DNA of 64,000 nt, from positions 4,826,001 through 4,890,000 of the forward strand of contig NZ_CP162488.1 in NCBI RefSeq assembly GCF_041242975.1. The letters run 5' to 3'. The notes under the pieces are model-generated. The model was not told where the DNA came from, did no database searches, and saw only the letters and a program-made list of their open reading frames with translations. The position numbers and the translations under genes were made by a program. Shown here piece by piece: positions 28,276 through 35,460 of this stretch (positions are counted from its first letter, which is position 1; the number at the start of each line of letters is the position of its first letter). This stretch comes from Xanthomonas sp. DAR 35659 (GTDB lineage Bacteria > Pseudomonadota > Gammaproteobacteria > Xanthomonadales > Xanthomonadaceae).

Positions 28276-29250
28276 ATGCCCGATCCCGTCCCGCCGCGTC
28301 CCAGCCTCGCGACCCTGCTGCGCCAGCCCACGCGTCCTGCGCCGGAGCGGACCGACGACGCCGCACCGGTGGACGCCGGCGCGAATGCGCCCGGCTCTGG
28401 CGTCGGCACAGACGCTGGCACCGGCACCGGCACCGGCTTAGATGCTGGCACTGACGTCGGCACGGCCGCAGGCGCTGGGGCCGACGCCGCGTCCGCATCG
28501 GCACCGGCCACCGCCGCTGCATCCGTCGCCACACCCGCGTCGCAGGCGGACACGGACGCAGCGGCGGCCATCACGGTTTCGCCGCCGGCCCTGGACGATG
28601 CCGAGGCCGAGGCCGGCGCACCGATCGCGCCGCGCGCTGGCGCATCGACGTCCGCACGGCAACCGGGCGCTCGGGAGCCCGATGCCGAACCGGCGCCGGC
28701 GCCGAGCGTGGTCAGCGCCCATCCGGGCGCCAGCGCCGCGCCCAGTTTCATGCGCCAAGGCCGGGCACGCCGGCCGGTGCTGCGCGCCGCGCCTTGGCAG
28801 TGGATCGCGCTGGTCGGCCTGTGCCTGTTGCTGGGCCTGCAGATCCTGGTCGCCGACCGCCAGCGGCTGGGCGCCGATGCGCGCTGGCGGCCGTGGGTGG
28901 CCGGGGTATGCCAGGCGCTGCGCTGCAGCCTGCCGCCGTGGCGCGAGCCGAGCGCGTTCACCATGCTCAGCCGCGAAGTGCGGCCGCTGCCCGGCCGCGC
29001 CGGCACGCTGCAGATCCAGGCCACCTTCCGCAACGACGCGCGCTGGGCGCAGGCCTGGCCGCTGCTGCAACTGTCGCTGGCCGACGCCGATGGGCGCACC
29101 ATCGGCAGCCGCGTGCTGCGCCCGGAGGAATACCTGGGCCGCGACCGCCCCGACGCGGCGACGCTGGCACCGGGACAGAGCGCACAGGTGGCGTTCCAGG
29201 TGCGCGAACCGGCGGCGGGCACCGCGGCATTCAGTTTCGACTTCCACTGA
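28276..29250 (+). CDS. DUF3426-domain membrane protein lacking the N-terminal zinc ribbon
   Basis: A 324-residue protein. Roughly the first 165 residues are low complexity (Ala, Gly, Thr, Pro, Asp), with runs such as GVGTDAGTGTGTGLDAGTDV. A membrane helix follows (about 178-197, QWIALVGLCLLLGLQILV) and then the DUF3426 domain (about 200-324) with VCQALRCSLPPWREPSAFTM, LQIQATFRNDARWAQAWPLLQLSLAD and FSFDFH. Relatives between prmA and fis usually begin with a Cys-pair zinc ribbon (MJ0042 type), which is absent here, suggesting loss or replacement of the N-terminus. ATG 28276 is preferred to TTG 28255. Function unknown. Confidence 0.85.
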   Translation: MPDPVPPRPSLATLLRQPTRPAPERTDDAAPVDAGANAPGSGVGTDAGTGTGTGLDAGTDVGTAAGAGADAASASAPATAAASVATPASQADTDAAAAITVSPPALDDAEAEAGAPIAPRAGASTSARQPGAREPDAEPAPAPSVVSAHPGASAAPSFMRQGRARRPVLRAAPWQWIALVGLCLLLGLQILVADRQRLGADARWRPWVAGVCQALRCSLPPWREPSAFTMLSREVRPLPGRAGTLQIQATFRNDARWAQAWPLLQLSLADADGRTIGSRVLRPEEYLGRDRPDAATLAPGQSAQVAFQVREPAAGTAAFSFDFH

Positions 29251-29260
29251 AACGCTGTGA

Positions 29261-29638
<378 letters not shown>

Positions 29639-29642
29639 GGCG

Positions 29643-29719
29643 GGGATTCGGGATTCGGGATTCGGGATTCGGGATTCGGGATTCGGGATTCGGGATTCGG
29701 GATTCGGGATTCGGGATTC
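29643..29719. repeat. Tandem array of the 7-bp unit GGGATTC, about 11 copies
   Basis: Nearly perfect head-to-tail GGGATTC units directly after fis, derived from the dispersed repeat family seen elsewhere in the window. Copy number is probably variable by slippage. The array is also open in one minus-strand frame as repeated ESRIPNP, which is not a gene. Confidence 0.95.
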
Positions 29720-29761
29720 AAGGCTCACGCTCCGCGTAAATTTCTGTCAATCAGCTCCATG

Positions 29762-29789
29762 AAAAAAGCCGCCTTTTGGCGGCTTTTTT
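29762..29789. terminator. Bidirectional terminator between fis and the lipid operon
   Basis: Six A residues, GCCGCC, TTTT loop, GGCGGC, six T residues: symmetric, so it can end both the plus-strand fis transcript and the minus-strand operon. Confidence 0.92.
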
Positions 29790-29808
29790 AGTTCAGTGCT
29801 GACGCTTT

Positions 29809-29874
29809 CTGCAGGAAGACTCCAGCCCCGACGCGTCATCGGTAAGGCGTCGCGGCTGAAGCCGCTCCTACAGG
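29809..29874. repeat. REP element, copy C, left arm decayed
   Basis: The right arm 29849-29873 is intact (GTCGCGGCTGAAGCCGCTCC); the left arm (GCAGGAAGACTCCAGCCCCG) has several substitutions. A GGGATTC-family repeat follows at 29891-29920. Confidence 0.75.
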
Positions 29875-29925
29875 AGGCGGGGCGCTTGTGCGAATCCCCG
29901 ATCCCGAATCCCCAATCCCGGCCCC

Positions 29926-30900
29926 TCACACCCATCCATAGCGGATCAGGTGGAAGAACACCGGCGCGGCGAAGCACACCGAGTCCAGCCGGTCGAGCAC
30001 GCCGCCGTGGCCTTCGATCATGTGGCCCCAGTCCTTGATGCCGCGGTCGCGCTTGATCGCCGACATCACCAGGCCGCCGAAGAAACCCATCAGGTTGGCC
30101 ACCAGCGCCAGCGCGAACGCCTGCAGCGGCGAGAACGGGGTGATCCACCACAGCGCCGCACCCAGCGCGCTGGCCGTCAGGATGCCGCCGACGAAACCCT
30201 CCACGGTCTTGGACGGCGACAGCTTCGGCGCGATCAGGTGCCTGCCGAGCAGCTTGCCCCACACGTACTGCAGCACGTCGGAGGACTGCACCACGATCAC
30301 CAGGAACGCGAACAGCAGCAGGTTGCGCCCCTCGTAGCCGGGGATCTCCAGGTTCAGCAGCGCCGGCACGTGCGAGATGCAGAACACGCAGATCATCAAT
30401 CCCCACTGCACCTTGGCGGTGCGCTCCAGGTAGCGCGTGGTGTCGCCGCCGATGGTGGCCAGGATCGGCAGCACCAGGAACGCGTAGACCGGGATCAGCA
30501 GCGTGTACAGCCCGTACCAGCCGCTCCACACCAACCAGTACTGCCACGGCAGCACGATGTAGAACGCGGCCAGCAAGGCGTAGTAGTCGCCGCGCCGGGT
30601 CGGCGCCAGGGTGATGAACTCGCGCAGCGCGAACAGCGACACCAGCGCGAACAGCACGATCACGCCGATGCGCCCGAACACGAACGCCAGCGCCACCACC
30701 GCGGCCATCACCCACCACGCGCGGATCCGCGCCACCAGGTTGTCCAGCACCGCGCTGGGACGTTCGCGCGCGCGCCAGCGCAGGGTTTCGGAAATCAGCG
30801 TGGCCAGCACCAGCACCGCGGCGATGCCGAGAAACAGCCAGAGCGTCTGCTGGCGCAGCGAGGATTGCTGCAGATGGTCGCTGAGGGCGATCGGGCTCAT
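29926..30900 (-). CDS. CdsA-like phosphatidate cytidylyltransferase
   Basis: A 324-residue integral membrane enzyme that would make CDP-diacylglycerol from phosphatidate and CTP. About eight helices are predicted. The C-terminal family signature is visible as SAIKRDRGIKDWGHMIEGHG followed by GVLDRLDS, with the conserved Lys-Asp, His-Gly and Asp-Arg. It is the last gene of an eight-gene operon and overlaps the acyltransferase by four bases. The usual housekeeping cdsA of proteobacteria lies with dxr, lpxD and related genes, so this is probably a second, pathway-dedicated copy, an inference because the rest of the genome is unseen. A terminator follows at 29762-29789. Confidence 0.92.
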   Translation of the reverse strand: MSPIALSDHLQQSSLRQQTLWLFLGIAAVLVLATLISETLRWRARERPSAVLDNLVARIRAWWVMAAVVALAFVFGRIGVIVLFALVSLFALREFITLAPTRRGDYYALLAAFYIVLPWQYWLVWSGWYGLYTLLIPVYAFLVLPILATIGGDTTRYLERTAKVQWGLMICVFCISHVPALLNLEIPGYEGRNLLLFAFLVIVVQSSDVLQYVWGKLLGRHLIAPKLSPSKTVEGFVGGILTASALGAALWWITPFSPLQAFALALVANLMGFFGGLVMSAIKRDRGIKDWGHMIEGHGGVLDRLDSVCFAAPVFFHLIRYGWV

Positions 30901-31529
30901 CGGGCGGCCTCCATCTGCTCCGGCGCCAGCGCCAGCAGCGCCGTGCGCGTGCGCTCCAGGAACGCCTGCTTGTCCTCGCCGGGGCCCAGCCGCAGCGGTT
31001 CGCCGAAGGTGGTGGTGCACAGCAGCGGCAGCGGCAGCCACTTGCCCTTGGGCATCACCCGTTTCAGGTTGTCGATCCACACCGGCACGAATTCCAGCTC
31101 CGGCCGTTGCCGCGCCAGGTGGTAGATGCCGCTCTTGAACGGCAGCACGCCTTCCTCGGTGTTGCGGGTGCCTTCCGGGAACAGGATCAACGAGCCGCCG
31201 GCATCGACCGCCTCGCACAGGCAGTCGATCGGATCGCGCGTGCGCTGCGCGGGGTCGCGCTCGATCAGCACGCCGTTGAACACGCCATGGATCAGGTAGC
31301 GGCGCAGCGCGTCGCGCTGCCAGTAGTCGGCCGCCGCCACCGGCCGCACCTCGCGCCGCAGCGGCGCCGGCAGCGACGACCAGATCAGCACGAAGTCGCC
31401 GTGGCTGGCGTGGTTGCCGTAGTACACGCGGCGCTCGCTCGAGGGCACGCAACCGCGCCACAACGCGCGCGCGCCGGTCAGGGTACGGATCGCGGCGCTG
31501 CAGCCGCGGGCGATCAGGCGTTCGATCAT
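30897..31529 (-). CDS. PlsC-like 1-acylglycerol-3-phosphate O-acyltransferase
   Basis: A 210-residue member of the glycerolipid acyltransferase family. Motif I is NHASHGD (the HX4D catalytic pair, near residue 43), motif II-like NGVLIERD, and motif III FPEGTRNTEEG; a VPVWID element follows as motif IV. It is likely peripheral or monotopic at the inner membrane. ATG 31529 is preferred to GTG 31535. It overlaps both neighbours by four bases (CDP-alcohol transferase upstream, cdsA-like downstream). The acceptor could be lysophosphatidate or another lyso-lipid of the pathway. Confidence 0.92.
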   Translation of the reverse strand: MIERLIARGCSAAIRTLTGARALWRGCVPSSERRVYYGNHASHGDFVLIWSSLPAPLRREVRPVAAADYWQRDALRRYLIHGVFNGVLIERDPAQRTRDPIDCLCEAVDAGGSLILFPEGTRNTEEGVLPFKSGIYHLARQRPELEFVPVWIDNLKRVMPKGKWLPLPLLCTTTFGEPLRLGPGEDKQAFLERTRTALLALAPEQMEAAR

Positions 31530-32179
31530 CTCCACTCCAGTTCGCGCACGATGGCGCGCAGGCGGATCGCGATGGTAAGGGCGGCGGCCGCGACCAGCAG
31601 CGCCAGCGCCGCGGCGAACACGGCATGGGCGAGCGCGTCGTGCCGCAGCAGCAGCGCGGCGGCGCCCAGCAATGCCGCCAGCGACAGCCAGTGCATGCGT
31701 TGCACGCGCGCCATCGGCCCCTGCAGCGGCTCGCGCACGCCGCAGGCCAGGCCGAGCATGCGCACATAGGCGGTGCCCACGCAGGCCAGCGCCGCGGCCC
31801 AGCCCAGCTCCGCGCCCCACGGCAGCACCTGCTGCAGGCCATAGCCGGCGCCCAGGCACACGAGCACGTCGGAGAGCCGGTCCGGCGCCTCGTTGTAGAC
31901 CTCGCCGGCACGGCCGACCATCTGCGCCTGCCGCGCCATCAGCCCGTCCAGGCGATTGCACAGCAGCCGTCCCTGCAGGCCGAGCGCGGCCAGCACGAGC
32001 AGGCCGGCGGCGGCGCGCGGCGGCTCGCGCCAGGCCAGGAAGAACATCAGCGCCGCCAACGCGGCGAAGCCGGTCGCGGTCCACGACAGGCCATTGGGCG
32101 TGGCGCCGCGCGCGCGCAGCGCCAGCGCCAGGCGCGCGCGCCACAGCGCACGACGTTCGCGCAGGCGCATGCGCGCCAT
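31526..32179 (-). CDS. CDP-alcohol phosphatidyltransferase family protein (first of two in the operon)
   Basis: A 217-residue membrane enzyme that would transfer a phosphatidyl group from CDP-diacylglycerol to an alcohol. The family motif appears as LDGLMARQAQMVGRA then GEVYNEAPDRLSD; the usual first Asp of the G-x3-D-x3-D part is Asn, as also in the second copy at 37273-37887, while the two later Asp residues are kept. About six helices. It starts inside the stop codon of the TIGR04222 gene (1-nt overlap) and overlaps the acyltransferase by four. The acceptor alcohol is unknown. Confidence 0.9.
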   Translation of the reverse strand: MARMRLRERRALWRARLALALRARGATPNGLSWTATGFAALAALMFFLAWREPPRAAAGLLVLAALGLQGRLLCNRLDGLMARQAQMVGRAGEVYNEAPDRLSDVLVCLGAGYGLQQVLPWGAELGWAAALACVGTAYVRMLGLACGVREPLQGPMARVQRMHWLSLAALLGAAALLLRHDALAHAVFAAALALLVAAAALTIAIRLRAIVRELEWR

Positions 32180-33678
32180 CAGTCGCCGCCTCCGCCGCAG
32201 CCGCCACAGCCGCTGCTGCAACTGCTGCCGCAACTGCTGCCGCCGCCTCCGGCATCGCCACCGCCGCTGCTGCAGCCGCTGCTCCCGTTGCCGCCGCCGC
32301 TGCCGCTGGCCACCGGCGCGCGCAGGGCGTGATACTCCGCCCATGGCGTGGCCATCAGCACGCCGGTGCCGGCCAGCGCCAGCGGCGTGGCCAGATGCGC
32401 GCCCGGCGTGTCGGAGGAAACGTAGGTCCCGGCGCGCCATGCCGCATCGCGCTGGGCCAGCAGCCGGTCGCCGGCAACGCTGCGCCGCGGCGGGGTCAGC
32501 AGGAAGCCCAGCGCGATGAGCGTCACCGCCACCATCGCCGCGACCAGGAAGCCGACCGGGCGCTGCAATTGCAGGCCGATCTGGATCTTCATCGCGCCCA
32601 CGGCCCACAGCGCCGCCGGCGGCGCGGCGCCGAGCAGGCGCGCACACCAGGCCTGGCCGCGCCCGAGCAGCAAGCGCTTGCCGATCAGCGCCTCGCGCAC
32701 CGGCAGCGTGTCCTCGCGCAGCGCCTGCAGCGCCTGCTGCAGAGTCGGGTTGGCGCGGACCAGTTGCAGCGCGTGGCGCAGCGACGCCGGCACCGCCACG
32801 CGGTCCACGACCAGCAGCGGGGTCGGGTCGCGGCGGCGCCCGGACAGCGTGGACAGCGTCGGCCGCAACTGCACCGCGCCGCAGCTCAGCAGCAAGGCCA
32901 GTTGCATGTCCGCCACGCGCTCGCCGCCGCCGGCCAGGAACGCCAGTTCGGCGTGATCGACCACGGTGGCCGCACGTCCCTGGCCGAGGCCGCGCACCGC
33001 GCGCCGCAGCCGCGCCGCCAGCGCCCAGGCCAGGCCGATGCCGGCCAGGTACAGCACGATGAAGGAACCGCCGCGCCAGTGCAGCGGCGAGATGGCGCCG
33101 TTGTCCGATCCCAGCGCCCATCCCAGCAGCAGCGTGAGCGCCGCCCACAGCCACAGCGCCTTGCCGGAGGCGCGCGGGCTGGCCCAGCGGCGCGCGCGGG
33201 GATCGTCGCGCGCCGCGGGCCGGGTCCCGGCCGGCGCCGGCCAGCAGGCCGCCGGCGGTTCCCCGAAATAGCAGCGGTAGCGCGCCAGCGTGGCCCGGTA
33301 TTGCGCGGCGTGGCGCTCCGCGTCGGCGGTATCGCCGCGCCCGGGCCGGTGATGCAAGGTGGTCTGCAGCACCTGCGGGCAGAACCGCTGCCAGTACTCG
33401 CGGGTATCGGTGAGGTGGGTATGCCAGACCTGGTCGATCAGCGCGCTGGGGGTGACATCCTCGCCGCCGCTGCAGGCCAGGAAGCAGAAGCGCCGGTATT
33501 CCTCGATCGCCTGCGCGGCCACGGCCAGCGACACGCCGGCCTCCCTGGCCACGCGGCGCACGAACACCGGCAGCGCGTCGTCGGCCTCGCCGAAGCGGTA
33601 GTCCTGCAGCCGCTGCCACAACGCCTGTTGCTCGGCATCGGCATGGGGCAGCGGTGCCGGACCGGTCGTCTCGGTCAT
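32179..33678 (-). CDS. TIGR04222-type membrane protein with Gly/Cys-rich tail
   Basis: A 499-residue protein. A helical N-terminal domain (about 1-165) contains EYRRFCFLACSGGEDVTPS and IDQVWHTHLTDTREYWQRFC, a HTHL motif also seen in glycine-rich domain proteins. Membrane segments lie near 175-190, 205-225 and 370-390, with a soluble region between (VVDHAELAFLAGGGERVADMQLALLLSCG) that marks the TIGR04222 family. The last 60 residues are almost only Gly, Ser and Cys, ending CGGCGGGGD, which suggests metal binding or a disordered Cys tail. Its role in a lipid operon is unexplained. It is 13 nt after the gene upstream. Confidence 0.8.
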   Translation of the reverse strand: MTETTGPAPLPHADAEQQALWQRLQDYRFGEADDALPVFVRRVAREAGVSLAVAAQAIEEYRRFCFLACSGGEDVTPSALIDQVWHTHLTDTREYWQRFCPQVLQTTLHHRPGRGDTADAERHAAQYRATLARYRCYFGEPPAACWPAPAGTRPAARDDPRARRWASPRASGKALWLWAALTLLLGWALGSDNGAISPLHWRGGSFIVLYLAGIGLAWALAARLRRAVRGLGQGRAATVVDHAELAFLAGGGERVADMQLALLLSCGAVQLRPTLSTLSGRRRDPTPLLVVDRVAVPASLRHALQLVRANPTLQQALQALREDTLPVREALIGKRLLLGRGQAWCARLLGAAPPAALWAVGAMKIQIGLQLQRPVGFLVAAMVAVTLIALGFLLTPPRRSVAGDRLLAQRDAAWRAGTYVSSDTPGAHLATPLALAGTGVLMATPWAEYHALRAPVASGSGGGNGSSGCSSGGGDAGGGGSSCGSSCSSGCGGCGGGGD

Positions 33679-33691
33679 GCGCGGAACTCCT

Positions 33692-34126
33692 TCATGTAGC
33701 CAGCGCCACGATCAGCGTCGCCAGCAGCGCCGCCAGTTGCAGCGCCAGGCTGGCCAGTTGCCGCCGCAGCAAGCCACGCATGCCGCGCCAGCGCGCCTGC
33801 CAGTCGCGCGGCGGCGGCAGCCGGCGCAGCAGGCCGAGCTGGTGCAGGGCGCGATCCAGGTCGGCACCGGCCTGGTCCGGATCCGGTTCGGCCAGCACGG
33901 CCTCCAGCAGCGCCACGTCCAGGCCGACGCGCGCGGCCCAGTAGCGCTGCAACAGCCCGGCCAGCACGCCGAACAGGCACAGCGCCGCGGCCAGCGTGGC
34001 GCCGGCGCTGGCATACCACGCGCCCAGCACCACGGCGATGGCCAGCAACGCCAGCGACAGCCGGTCCAGCGGCGCGGCCTGGCGCAGCACCGCCGCCATC
34101 GTGCGCAGTTCCAGCGGCGTGCTCAT
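33692..34126 (-). CDS. Small membrane protein of the lipid operon, unknown function
   Basis: A 144-residue protein with two closely spaced hydrophobic segments (about 24-62) and a helical cytosolic part rich in Leu, Arg and Asp, ending in a third hydrophobic stretch (about 122-142, LASLALQLAALLATLIVAL). No family recognised. It overlaps the PAP2/phosphatase fusion by four bases and precedes the TIGR04222 gene by 13, so it is embedded in the operon and may form a complex with one of them. Confidence 0.72.
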   Translation of the reverse strand: MSTPLELRTMAAVLRQAAPLDRLSLALLAIAVVLGAWYASAGATLAAALCLFGVLAGLLQRYWAARVGLDVALLEAVLAEPDPDQAGADLDRALHQLGLLRRLPPPRDWQARWRGMRGLLRRQLASLALQLAALLATLIVALAT

Positions 34127-35460
34127 GCCGGCAGCTCCCGCGCCTGTAGCGGGGCCGGTGGCGCGGCGCAGGCGGCGGCGATGGCGGCACGTTGCGCCGG
34201 CCCCAGCACGATCCGCGGCGCGCGCGCGCGCAGCAGCGCCAGCGCGGCGTCCGGCGCGGCGGCACGGCCGCTGTGCAGCAGCCAGGTGGCGACGGCGGCC
34301 GCACTGCGCGAATAGCCCAGCGCGCAGCAGACCAGCACCGGGCCGTGCTGGCGTGCCGCGTCGATCGCGCGCGCGGCGGCGCGCAGGGCGTCGGCCGGCG
34401 GCGCGACCAGGTCCAGCATCGGCACGCTGCGGTCGTGCAACGTGGCGTCAGGCAGCGACAGTTCGGCGCTGACATCGACCACCGCGGCGAAGCGGGCGCG
34501 CTCGCCGCGCCCGGGCATGCGCCCGAGCCAGACGCCGTCGGCGATCTCCCGCGGCGCCGGGTCGCGCCAGGTCCAGGCGCGCGAGTTGAGCCAGGCCGCG
34601 GCCAGGTACGGCGCGTACAGCCAGCGCGCGGCCAGGCTCAGGCGGCCGTCGGCGCGCTTCTGCAGGCCGAGCGGGCCGAGCAGCGCATAGGTCAGCGCGA
34701 CCAGCAGCAGCGACAGCGCCGGCCACAGCAGCCACCAGCCCGCGCCGCCGATGCCAACGGCCAATGCCACGCATGCCGCGCTGCCGAGCAGGTACGCCAG
34801 CGCCAGCCGCCAACGTGCCGGGTCGCGCGCCACGGCCAGCGCGCGCCACGGCGGCGCGATCCGCTCCGGCCACAGCCACACGCACAGCCAGCCGGCGGCC
34901 AGGCCGGTGGGGATGTCCAGGAAATGGTGCTGGTAGGTAGTCAGCACCGAGAGCCCGATCAGCGCGAACCACAGGTGCAGCGCGCCGCGCGCCAGCCCGC
35001 GCAGGTGCTGCGCATAGCGCACCCACAGCACCACCAGCAGCACGATGTGCAGCGACGGCGCCTGGTTGAACGGCTTGTCGAAACCGAGCAGCACCGCGAA
35101 CAGCCAGCCGAACACGCTCTCGGTCGGCGGCCGCTCGAAGCTGAAGCGCAGCGGCCACAGCAGGAAGCAACTCACCGCCAGCAGTTGCGCGGTGAGCAGC
35201 CGCCTGGCGTGCGTGTCCAGTTCGGCGCGGCTGCGGCAGACGAAGAACGAGGCCACGTAGAACAGGTCGATCGACCAGTACGGCACGATGGTCCACGGCC
35301 AGAACGGGATCTGCGTTTCCCATGCGAACGGCAGCGACGGCACGTCGCCGCGGCGCTCGGCCAGGCCGTTGGCCAGGCCGTAGCTGAGGAAGAAGAACGG
35401 CCCCAGCAGCGCCAGCCACGCCAGCGCACGCCGCCACGGCCGCGGCGCCGGCGCGGTCAC
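34123..35460 (-). CDS. Fusion of PAP2-type membrane phosphatase and dual-specificity (Cys) phosphatase
   Basis: A 445-residue two-domain enzyme. The N-terminal part (about 1-290) is multi-pass, with PAP2-like elements: FSFERPPTE as the RP motif, QAPSLH as PSxH, and YQHHFLDIP as the HxxxD box. The C-terminal part (about 310-430) is a dual-specificity phosphatase with the P-loop VCCALGYSRS (C-x5-R). The start GTG 35460 overlaps the upstream stop by four bases. Both domains can act on lipid phosphates in known families (PAP2 enzymes; PTPMT-like phosphatidylglycerophosphate phosphatases), so sequential removal of head-group phosphate is plausible. Substrate inferred only. Confidence 0.88.
   Translation of the reverse strand: MTAPAPRPWRRALAWLALLGPFFFLSYGLANGLAERRGDVPSLPFAWETQIPFWPWTIVPYWSIDLFYVASFFVCRSRAELDTHARRLLTAQLLAVSCFLLWPLRFSFERPPTESVFGWLFAVLLGFDKPFNQAPSLHIVLLVVLWVRYAQHLRGLARGALHLWFALIGLSVLTTYQHHFLDIPTGLAAGWLCVWLWPERIAPPWRALAVARDPARWRLALAYLLGSAACVALAVGIGGAGWWLLWPALSLLLVALTYALLGPLGLQKRADGRLSLAARWLYAPYLAAAWLNSRAWTWRDPAPREIADGVWLGRMPGRGERARFAAVVDVSAELSLPDATLHDRSVPMLDLVAPPADALRAAARAIDAARQHGPVLVCCALGYSRSAAAVATWLLHSGRAAAPDAALALLRARAPRIVLGPAQRAAIAAACAAPPAPLQARELPA

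Noticed and set aside
29643..29719. Possible CRISPR array
   Set aside because: Units are 7 bp, head-to-tail with no spacers, and there are no cas genes in the window.
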